64,000 nt of DNA from CAG-452 sp045531335 (GTDB lineage: Bacteria; Bacillota; Clostridia; TANB77; CAG-508), in contig JAZSDU010000049.1 in assembly GCA_045531335.1 (NCBI GenBank), forward strand, positions 1 to 64,000, read 5' to 3'. The notes below the pieces were generated by a model that was not told where the DNA came from, ran no database searches, and saw only the letters and a program-made list of their open reading frames with translations. The position numbers and the translations under genes were made by a program. Shown piece by piece: positions 52,386 through 60,396 of the stretch; positions within the stretch are counted from its first letter, which is position 1; every line of letters starts with the position of its first letter.

Positions 52386-52463
52386 AAAAAACAGATAAAT
52401 ATTATATAATAAAAATAATGTATAGATTGATGTTCACATCGACCTAGAAATTGAAATAAATTA

Positions 52464-52498
52464 TGTAGGGTCGAATTGCATTCGCCCGTGCTCCAACG
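52464..52498. repeat. TGTAGGG-family repeat
   Basis: TGTAGGGTCGAATTGC... followed by CGCCCGTGCTCCAACG. The CCGTGCTCCAACG end is shared with 55929-55963. Confidence 0.75.
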
Positions 52499-52529
52499 CA
52501 ATTACTATAGATTATAAAAGGTGATAAAT

Positions 52530-54446
52530 ATGAAAGTAATTAAAAGAGATGGAAAAGCCGTAGATTATAATAGAGAAAAGATACAGATAGCCATAGAGAA
52601 GGCAAATAACGAAGTTTCAGATATGCAAAAAATATCAAAAGATGAGATAAAAGAGATAACAAAACATATAGAAGACCTTAATAAAAAAAGAATATTAGTT
52701 GAAGATATTCAAGATATAATAGAACAACAATTAATGGATAGAAAAAAATTTGAACTTGCAAAAACATATATGATTTATCGTTATACTAGAGCTTTAGTTA
52801 GAAAACAAAACACAACAGATGAATCAATATTAGGATTAATAAAAAATAGAAATAGACAATTAGAAGGAGAAGATTCTAATAAAAATGCAGTTTTAGCATC
52901 AACTCAAAGAGATTATATTGCAGGAGAAGTTTCTCAAGATTTAAGTAAAAGAATGTTGTTGCCTGAAAAAATTGCAAAAGCACATGAAGAAGGAATACTT
53001 TATTTTCACAACATGGATTACTTTTTACAACCGATATTTAATAGTAGTTTAATAAACATAGGTGATATATTAGAAAATGGAACAGTTATGAATGGAAAAT
53101 TAATAGAATCACCAAGAAGTTTTCAAACTGCATGCAAAATTATGACACAAATAATTATAGCAGTAGCATCAAACCAATATGGAGAACAATCTATAGATGT
53201 AAGCCATCTAGGTAAATATATAAGAAAAAGCTATGAAAATTTTAAAAAAGAGATAGAAGAAGAATTTAAAAATAATTTAACAGAAGAAATTATTGAAAAA
53301 ATTGTTGCTCAAAAAATGGAAAAAGAAATTTTTGCAGGAGTTCAAACAATACAATATCAAATAAATACACTAATGACAGCGAATGGAAGAGTACCTTCTG
53401 TAACATTGTTTTTAAACTTAAAAGAGGAAGATCCATACATAAAAGAAAATGCAATGTTAATAGAAGAAATACTTAAACAAAATTATGAAGGAATGAAAAA
53501 TGAAGAAGGTGTATATGTAACACCAGATGCCCCTAAACTTATATATGTTTTAGATGAGCATAACTGCTTAAAAGGGGGAGAATATGATTATTTAACAGAA
53601 CTTGCATTAAAATGCACATTAAAAAGATTACATCCAGCATATATATCTGCTAAAAAAATGCGTGAAAACTATGAAGGAAACGTATTTAGTCCGGTAAAAT
53701 CTCACTTTTTAACACCTTGGAAAGATGAAAATGGAAATTATAAATTCGGAGGAAGATTTAATCAAGGTATCGTTAGTATCAATTTACCTCAAATTGGTAT
53801 TATTGCAGATGGAGATGAAGAAAATTTTTGGGATTTACTTAATGAAAGATTAGAATTATGCAAAGAAGCGTTAATGTGTAAACATTATGCACTACTTGGA
53901 ACAATGGCAAATATAAGTCCATTACATTGGAATTATGGAGTGATTTCACGTATGGGGTTAAGTGAAAAAATAGATGCTTTATTAAAAGGAGGATATTCTA
54001 CAATTTCATTAGGATATATAGGACTTTATGAAACTACAAAACTTGTAAAAGGAGTATCTCACACTAAACCAGAAGGTTATAGCTTTTCAATTAAATTAAT
54101 GAAACATCTAAGAAATACAATAGAAAGATGGAAAAAAGAAACAGGATTAGGATTTTCATTATGCGGAATACCATCTGAAAGGTTAGGTTACCATTTCGCA
54201 AAAATAGATAAAGAACAATTTGGAGAAATAAAAGATATCACAGATAAAGAATATTATACAAATTCATATCACGTAGATATAAGAGAAGAAATTGGACCAA
54301 AGGAAAGATTGAAATTTGAGAGTGAATATGAAAAATTATCACTAGGTGGAGCAATCTCATATACACAAATTCCTGATTCTGAAGAAAAATTAAAAGATTT
54401 AATTAAATTTATTTATGATAATATTCAATATGTAGAATTTATATAA
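52530..54446 (+). CDS. NrdD-like protein lacking catalytic residues (probable pseudoenzyme)
   Basis: 638 aa from ATG 52530 (AAAGGTG). ATP-cone at residues 1-90 (VIKRDGKAVDYNREKIQIAIEKA), then an anaerobic ribonucleotide reductase core (QTIQYQINTLMTANGRVPSV; GGRFNQGIVSINLPQIG; GYSTISLGYIGLYETTKL; NSYHVDIREEIGPKERLKFE). In active NrdD the thiyl Cys lies in MGCRSFL; here the aligned stretch is PVKSHFLTP and the Cys position is Lys. The protein stops at DNIQYVEFI, before the zinc-binding Cys pairs and the C-terminal RxCGY glycyl-radical loop. Otherwise well conserved, so it is not simple decay. Regulatory or regulated role is speculation. Confidence 0.9.
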   Translation: MKVIKRDGKAVDYNREKIQIAIEKANNEVSDMQKISKDEIKEITKHIEDLNKKRILVEDIQDIIEQQLMDRKKFELAKTYMIYRYTRALVRKQNTTDESILGLIKNRNRQLEGEDSNKNAVLASTQRDYIAGEVSQDLSKRMLLPEKIAKAHEEGILYFHNMDYFLQPIFNSSLINIGDILENGTVMNGKLIESPRSFQTACKIMTQIIIAVASNQYGEQSIDVSHLGKYIRKSYENFKKEIEEEFKNNLTEEIIEKIVAQKMEKEIFAGVQTIQYQINTLMTANGRVPSVTLFLNLKEEDPYIKENAMLIEEILKQNYEGMKNEEGVYVTPDAPKLIYVLDEHNCLKGGEYDYLTELALKCTLKRLHPAYISAKKMRENYEGNVFSPVKSHFLTPWKDENGNYKFGGRFNQGIVSINLPQIGIIADGDEENFWDLLNERLELCKEALMCKHYALLGTMANISPLHWNYGVISRMGLSEKIDALLKGGYSTISLGYIGLYETTKLVKGVSHTKPEGYSFSIKLMKHLRNTIERWKKETGLGFSLCGIPSERLGYHFAKIDKEQFGEIKDITDKEYYTNSYHVDIREEIGPKERLKFESEYEKLSLGGAISYTQIPDSEEKLKDLIKFIYDNIQYVEFI

Positions 54447-54451
54447 TAAAA

Positions 54452-54481
54452 CAAACTGTCAATTTTTTGGCAGTTTATTTT
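54452..54481 (+). terminator. Terminator of NrdD-like gene
   Basis: AAACTGTC-AATTTTTT-GGCAGTTT plus T-rich tail, five bases after the stop; leaves no room for a missing domain. Confidence 0.85.
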
Positions 54482-54519
54482 GTTGCATAATTAAAAACAG
54501 ATAAAATATAAATAGTAAT

Positions 54520-55229
54520 ATGATAAAAGTATATAAGTTAAGAAGAATAATAATAGTATTACTAGTAATAGTTCTAATTACTGGTTTTATTTTAATATCA
54601 AAAAATATAATAAATTATAAATCTATTCAAACTTCAAATAGCAATAATAGTACATATAAAATACTTGTTGATGTTGAAGATTCTAAATTATACTTATTTG
54701 AAAATAATAAAATTATAAAAATATATAAATGTTCAGGAGGAAAGCAAACAACTCCATCTCCAATTGGAACATGGAGGATTATTTCAAAGGCAAAATGGGG
54801 AGAAGGGTTCGGCCGGAAGTTGGATGGGATTAAATGTTCCTTGGGGGCAGTTTGGAATACATGGAACTTTAAATACATATTCATTAGGGTGGGCAAGTTC
54901 ACATGGTTGTATAAGAATGAATAATAATGAAGTTGCAGAACTATATAAAATTGTGCCAATAGGAACTAAAGTAACTATTATAGATGGAATATACGGAGCA
55001 TTTGGAAAAGGTTTTAGAAATTTAAAATCTGGTATGTATGGTTCTGATGTGTTAGAGATACAGAAGAAATTAAAAAAATTAGGTTTTTTTAATCGGAAAT
55101 GTAAATGGAAAATTTGGTATAGAAACAGAAAAGGCGGTTCAAAAATACTGTAAAACAAACGGGTTATATATAAGAAAAACTATAGATAAAGAACTACAAA
55201 AACATATGGGATTTGAGCTAATGGAATAG
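54520..55229 (+). CDS. L,D-transpeptidase with PG-binding domain, two +1 shifts (CGGA 54814 and 55094)
   Basis: About 235 aa. N-terminal membrane anchor (RIIIVLLVIVLITGFILIS), YkuD domain with GGKQTTPSPIGTW and catalytic SHGCIRM, then PG_binding_1 (LKSGMYGSDVLEIQKKLKKLGF). First break GGC-C-GGA (54814) restores EGFGGSWMGLNVPWGQFGIHGT; second AAT-C-GGA (55094) restores FFNGNVNGKFGIETEKAVQKY. Both are family-conserved glycines. Crosslinks peptidoglycan 3-3 or anchors proteins. Host gene, so the shift is not confined to the prophage. Confidence 0.92.
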
Positions 55230-55370
55230 AGATTATGTATATTAATGATTAACAAAAATGATATGCAAACCTTTTTTAAAAAATATACTGTGATATTATT
55301 AAAAATATAAAATTTATTTATAGAGATGTACGGGTAGGCGTCCTTATGCTACCTGAATGAGGAGAAAAAT

Positions 55371-55889
55371 ATGAAAAGAAAAACAAGTATCCACTATTTA
55401 TTGACACATATGAAAATAAGGAATTTAGTATTTGAAGAGTGGACTAAATTTAATAAGTTATTATCTGAGGGACCAAAAGCTCTGAAAGAGTATTTTTGTT
55501 TCCTTTGGAACAAACAAAAAGAAATTTTTGAAGCCAGGTATGACTTAGAAGTAATAGATATAGAGAAAGAAATAAATGAAGAAAATTTTGGAGTATCTTA
55601 TTCAGTTTTAGATAAAGAATTAAAGTCTTTTAATTTTACAATGCCTGAGCCTTTGACAGATTATGGACAAGCTGTATGCGTATCTGTTATTTTAACATCG
55701 GGAATTCCAAGATATTTTACACTTGAATATAGTAAGAATCCTAATGGAGAAATTTGCTATGTAGTTGGCGAATGGCAAATTGATTTTGAAAACAATGATT
55801 ATATGCACAAAAATTACGGCACAATTAAAAGTGGGAATATAGGAGAATTCTTAGGCAAAATAAACGAGATATTAAATGAACGATTCTAG
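55371..55889 (+). CDS. Conserved hypothetical cytoplasmic protein
   Basis: 172 aa, no signal or membrane helix. Helical N-terminus (VFEEWTKFNKLLSEGPKALKEYF), then an alpha/beta domain (AVCVSVILTSGIPRYFTLEYSKN; VVGEWQID). GAGGAG precedes ATG. Family not recognised; independent of neighbours. Confidence 0.8.
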   Translation: MKRKTSIHYLLTHMKIRNLVFEEWTKFNKLLSEGPKALKEYFCFLWNKQKEIFEARYDLEVIDIEKEINEENFGVSYSVLDKELKSFNFTMPEPLTDYGQAVCVSVILTSGIPRYFTLEYSKNPNGEICYVVGEWQIDFENNDYMHKNYGTIKSGNIGEFLGKINEILNERF

Positions 55890-55928
55890 GGACTGTGCTG
55901 AATTGAAAAATAAATTAATTGCAAAACC

Positions 55929-55963
55929 TGTAGGGGCGAGCATTGCTCGTCCGTGCTCCAACG
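55929..55963. repeat. TGTAGGGGCG-family repeat
   Basis: TGTAGGGGCGAGCATTGCTC followed by GTCCGTGCTCCAACG. Preceded at 55881 by CGATTCTAGGGACTGT, a copy of the arm at 44176. Confidence 0.8.
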
Positions 55964-56028
55964 ATTTTACTAAAATAGATTATTTTAGTAGCAAAATGTT
56001 AATTTTGAAAAAAACATTTTACAAATTG

Positions 56029-56058
56029 TTGACAAGCCACATTTTTATGTGATATTAT
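56029..56058 (+). promoter_or_regulatory. rpoB promoter
   Basis: TTGACA (56029-56034), 18-bp spacer, TATTAT (56053-56058), overlapping a TATAAT at 56056. Transcript would have a 360-base leader. Confidence 0.75.
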
Positions 56059-56154
56059 AATAAAGCACGCATTTTGTAAAATTGAAATGTGTAGCTCTTA
56101 TAACATAAGGGTGGTTAAAATAAAAAATATAACTATTTAAATTAATAATAGAAT

Positions 56155-56212
56155 AAAAGTGTAGGGGCCTAAGGGTTTGAAAAATGTTATAAACGTTTGC
56201 TACACTTTTTTG
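56155..56212 (+). promoter_or_regulatory. Attenuator-like hairpin in the rpoB leader
   Basis: AAAGTGTAG and CTACACTTT arms close a 35-base loop containing TGTAGGGGCC, then TTTTT. The leader from 56062 to 56423 otherwise shows no gene. May regulate rpoB-rpoC read-through, or simply be a repeat copy. Confidence 0.6.
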
Positions 56213-56423
56213 CATGTTTATTTTAATCTTTACGATTTTTAAAATTAAGTAAGGAGGAATTAGGTATTAATTTAGGTTATAAAAATCAAAACTGATTTAG
56301 GGCAGTACGGTTTTGAGGATATAATACATTAATATTCTAAGAGGGACCTTGTTTAATTAGTACATAGAAATTATTTCTATAAAATACATCTGCTCAACTA
56401 ATATTTTAAGGAGTTGATTTATT

Positions 56424-59400
56424 TTGTTAAAAGACTTGAATTATGAAAAGACAACAAGAAAAACATTTGCAAAGATTGGAGATTTTATTGATATCCCAAA
56501 TCTTATTGAAGTTCAAAAAGAATCTTACAATTGGTTCGTAAGAGAAGGTCTTGGAGAAGTATTAAAAGATATTTCACCAATTATTGACTATTCTGGAAAT
56601 TTAGTTCTTGAATTTTTCGATTATTACATGGAAGAAAAAACTAAATATTCTTTAGAAGAAGCTAAAGAAAGAGATGCAACTTACTCTACAAGATTACATG
56701 TAAAAGTAAGGCTTATTAATCGTGAAACTGGGGAAATTAAAGAACAAGAGATTTATTTAGGAGATTTCCCATTAATGACAGATAGTGGTACATTTGTAAT
56801 AAACGGAGCTGAAAGGGTTGTAGTTAGCCAATTAGTTCGTTCACCAGGATGCTACTATGAGTCAGATTATGACAAAACAGGAAAAAAATTATATAAATCT
56901 ACAGTTATGCCAATAAGAGGAGCATGGCTAGAATATGAAACAGATAGTAACGACATATTCTATGTAAGAATTGATAGAACAAGAAAATTACCTGTTACAG
57001 TTCTTTTAAGAGCAATAGGATTAGTTTCAGATGAACAAATTATAGATTTATTTGGAGAAGATGAAAAGATCCTTGCAACAATAGCAAAAGACACAGTAAA
57101 AACAAGTGAAGAAGCTATTGTAGAAATATACAAAAAATTAAGACCAGGAGAACTTCCAACAGTTGATGCTGCTAGAAACTTATTCAACAATTTATTTTTT
57201 GATCCAAGAAGATATGATTTAGCAAAAGTAGGAAGATACAAATTTAATAAAAAATTGAATTTAGCATCAAGAATAACAGGATGTGTTGCATATAATGATA
57301 TTTTAAACAGCGAAACTGGAGAAATATTAGTAGAAAAAGATACAGTTATATCTAAAGAAGCTGCAAAAGAAATACAAGATTTAGGTATAAATATAGTTGA
57401 TGTTAAAGTTGATGACAAAAAAGTTAAAGTAATAGGAAATGGAACAGTAGATATAAATGCATATGTAGATACTAAAAAATTAGGAATCAACATTAAAGAA
57501 TTAGTAAACTACGAAGTTCTAAAAAATATTATAGAAAACACAGATAAAAAAGACTTAAAGAAAGTAATTGAAGAAAGAGAAGAAGAATTAGTTCCAAAAC
57601 ATATTGTTACAGAAGATATGATATCATCTGTTAACTATTTATTAAACTTACAATATGGTTTAGGAAGAGTTGATGATATTGACCACTTAGGAAATAGACG
57701 TATAAGATGTGTTGGTGAATTATTACAAAATCAATTTAGAATTGGTCTTACAAGACTTGAAAGAGTTGTTCGTGAAAGAATGACAATACAAGACTTAGAT
57801 GTTATAACACCACAAACATTAATAAATACAAAACCAATAACATCATCAATAAGAGAATTCTTTGGAAGTTCACAATTATCACAATTTATGGATCAAACAA
57901 ACCCATTATCAGAATTAACACATAAAAGAAGAATTTCAGCATTAGGACCTGGAGGACTTTCTAGAGAAAGAGCAGGATTTGAGGTTCGTGACGTTCACTA
58001 TACTCACTACGGAAGACTATGTCCAATAGAATCTCCTGAAGGACCAAACATTGGACTTATATCTGCACTTTCAACATTTGCAATAATAAATGAATATGGA
58101 TTTGTAGAAACACCATATAGAAAAATTGATCCAAATACACATAAAGTAACAGATGAAGTTCAATATATGACAGCAGATGAAGAAGATGAATATATCATCG
58201 CACAAGCTTCAGAGCCTATGACAAAAGATGGTAAATTTAAAAACAAATTAATAAGAGTTAGTTACTTAGATGAAATTATAGAAGTTGAACCTGAAAAAGT
58301 AGACTATATAGATATATCACCAAAACAATTAGTATCTGTAGGTGCTGCCATGATACCATTCTTAGAGCACGATGACGCTAACCGTGCATTAATGGGTGCT
58401 AACATGCAACGTCAAGCAGTTCCACTTATGATTACAGATTCTCCAATAGTTGGAACAGGTATAGAATATAGAGCAGCAAAAGACTCTGGAATAACAGTAC
58501 TTGCTAAAAATGATGGTATTGTTGAAAGAGTAACTGGAGACGAAATCATAATAAAAACTGAATCAGGTGAAAAAGATACATATAAACTACGTAAGTTCAA
58601 AAGAACAAATGGTGGTACATGTATTAACCAACATCCAATAGTTGTAAAAGGAGAAAAAGTTAAAGCAAATGATGTTATAGCTGATGGCCCTTCTACACAA
58701 AATGGAGAAATGGCACTTGGTAAAAACGTACTTATAGCTTTCACAACATGGGAAGGATATAACTACGAGGATGCTATATTATTAAGTGAAAGACTAGTAA
58801 AAGAAGATGTTTATACATCTATACATATAGAAGAATATGATTGTGAATGTAGGGATACAAAACTTGGAGCAGAAGAAATAACAAGAGATATTCCAAACAT
58901 AGGAGAAGAAAACCTAAAAGACTTAGATGAAAATGGTATTATAAGAATAGGAGCAGAGGTAAGACCTGGTGATATATTAGTAGGAAAAGTTACTCCAAAA
59001 GGAGAAACAGAATTATCAGCAGAAGAAAGATTACTACGTGCAATATTCGGTGAAAAAGCAAGAGAAGTTAGAGATACATCTTTAAGAGTACCACATGGAG
59101 AAGCAGGAACAATAGTTGATGTAAAAATATATAACAGAGAAAATTCTGACGAACTTGGACCTGGAGTTAATGAAGTAATTAGAGTATATATAGCTCAAAA
59201 GAGAAAAATATCAGTCGGAGATAAAATGGCTGGTCGTCATGGTAACAAAGGTGTTATTTCAAGAATATTACCAGTTGAAGATATGCCATTTATGCCAGAT
59301 GGAACACCAGTTGATGTTGTTCTAAACCCACTAGGTGTGCCTTCACGTATGAACCTTGGTCAAGTTTTAGAGGTTCACTTAGGTGCAGCTGCAAGATTAT

Positions 59401-60149
59401 TAGGAATGAAAGTTGCAACACCAGTATTTGATGGTGCAACAGAAGAAGATATAGTAGAATTATTAAAACAATCAGGATTATCAGAAGATGGTAAAACAAT
59501 ACTTTATGATGGAAGAACAGGAGAACCATTTGATAAACCAATTACAGTTGGTGTAATGTACATGTTAAAACTTCACCACTTAGTTGATGATAAAATACAT
59601 GCTCGTTCAACTGGACCATACTCATTAGTAACACAACAACCTCTTGGAGGTAAAGCTCAATTTGGTGGACAAAGATTTGGAGAGATGGAGGTTTGGGCAC
59701 TAGAAGCTTATGGTGCTGCATACACATTACAAGAAATCTTAACAATCAAATCTGACGATGTTGTAGGAAGAGTAAAAACTTATGAAGCAATCGTTAAAGG
59801 TGAAAATGTTCCTGAACCAGGAGTTCCAGAAAGCTTTAAAGTATTAGTAAAAGAATTACAAAGTTTAGGACTAGATGTAAGATTATATTCCGAAGATGAT
59901 GAAGAATTAGAATTAAAAGAGAACATCGAAGAAGGAATAGACTTAAATCTAGAAGAATTAAACAAAGCAATGGCAGCAGAAGAGGAAGCTGTAGTTGATG
60001 AAGAAGAATTATCAGAAGAATTCATAGAAGAAGATTTCGATGAAGATATGATGGAAGATGAAGATATAATGATAGAAGAAAGCGAAATCTTTGATAATGA
60101 ACTAGCAACAGATAATGAAATGAATGATAATGATATTATTGATGAATAA
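56424..60149 (+). CDS. rpoB: RNA polymerase beta subunit
   Basis: 1241 aa, TTG start 56424 with AAGGAG 8 bases upstream. Catalytic and rifampicin-pocket region SSQLSQFMDQTNPLSELTHKRR (about residue 480), GPNIGLISAL, DKMAGRHGNKG and GGKAQFGGQRFGEMEVWAL are canonical. A very acidic tail of about 70 residues (EELSEEFIEEDFDEDMMEDE) is longer than usual. No in-frame CGG in 1241 codons. Confidence 0.99.
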   Translation: MLKDLNYEKTTRKTFAKIGDFIDIPNLIEVQKESYNWFVREGLGEVLKDISPIIDYSGNLVLEFFDYYMEEKTKYSLEEAKERDATYSTRLHVKVRLINRETGEIKEQEIYLGDFPLMTDSGTFVINGAERVVVSQLVRSPGCYYESDYDKTGKKLYKSTVMPIRGAWLEYETDSNDIFYVRIDRTRKLPVTVLLRAIGLVSDEQIIDLFGEDEKILATIAKDTVKTSEEAIVEIYKKLRPGELPTVDAARNLFNNLFFDPRRYDLAKVGRYKFNKKLNLASRITGCVAYNDILNSETGEILVEKDTVISKEAAKEIQDLGINIVDVKVDDKKVKVIGNGTVDINAYVDTKKLGINIKELVNYEVLKNIIENTDKKDLKKVIEEREEELVPKHIVTEDMISSVNYLLNLQYGLGRVDDIDHLGNRRIRCVGELLQNQFRIGLTRLERVVRERMTIQDLDVITPQTLINTKPITSSIREFFGSSQLSQFMDQTNPLSELTHKRRISALGPGGLSRERAGFEVRDVHYTHYGRLCPIESPEGPNIGLISALSTFAIINEYGFVETPYRKIDPNTHKVTDEVQYMTADEEDEYIIAQASEPMTKDGKFKNKLIRVSYLDEIIEVEPEKVDYIDISPKQLVSVGAAMIPFLEHDDANRALMGANMQRQAVPLMITDSPIVGTGIEYRAAKDSGITVLAKNDGIVERVTGDEIIIKTESGEKDTYKLRKFKRTNGGTCINQHPIVVKGEKVKANDVIADGPSTQNGEMALGKNVLIAFTTWEGYNYEDAILLSERLVKEDVYTSIHIEEYDCECRDTKLGAEEITRDIPNIGEENLKDLDENGIIRIGAEVRPGDILVGKVTPKGETELSAEERLLRAIFGEKAREVRDTSLRVPHGEAGTIVDVKIYNRENSDELGPGVNEVIRVYIAQKRKISVGDKMAGRHGNKGVISRILPVEDMPFMPDGTPVDVVLNPLGVPSRMNLGQVLEVHLGAAARLLGMKVATPVFDGATEEDIVELLKQSGLSEDGKTILYDGRTGEPFDKPITVGVMYMLKLHHLVDDKIHARSTGPYSLVTQQPLGGKAQFGGQRFGEMEVWALEAYGAAYTLQEILTIKSDDVVGRVKTYEAIVKGENVPEPGVPESFKVLVKELQSLGLDVRLYSEDDEELELKENIEEGIDLNLEELNKAMAAEEEAVVDEEELSEEFIEEDFDEDMMEDEDIMIEESEIFDNELATDNEMNDNDIIDE

Positions 60150-60267
60150 TAAAAAACCAATTAAATACTTACAATAGAATAAAATTAAATAACAAGATGG
60201 AATTGTTCGAGCGGTGTATATTTGATTTTAGGAATATTGTACCCAACAACAAAACGAATTGTAAACA

Positions 60268-60368
60268 TGTAGGGGCGAGGTTCCACCCTCGCCCGTGAAT
60301 GAAAACAAAATATGAAAATGTAGGGGCGAACTCTGTTCGCCTGCGGGCGATTAAAAATCGCCCCTACA
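60268..60368. repeat. Two TGTAGGGGCG repeats between rpoB and rpoC
   Basis: First 60268-60297 (TGTAGGGGCGAGGTTCCACC then CTCGCCCGTG). Second 60319-60368, closed by CGCCCCTACA, a complete inverted element. The 247-base rpoB-rpoC gap holds nothing else but the rpoC ribosome site. Confidence 0.85.
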
Positions 60369-60396
60369 ATTAATTTTTGAAGGGGGAAAAGCCTTA

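Noticed and set aside
6267..55094. CGG simply reassigned to another amino acid
   Set aside because: Reassignment would keep the zero frame; here the downstream coding sequence is always in the +1 frame.
56155..56423. Riboswitch or T-box before rpoB
   Set aside because: No T-box sequence or known riboswitch core recognised; only a repeat-bearing hairpin.
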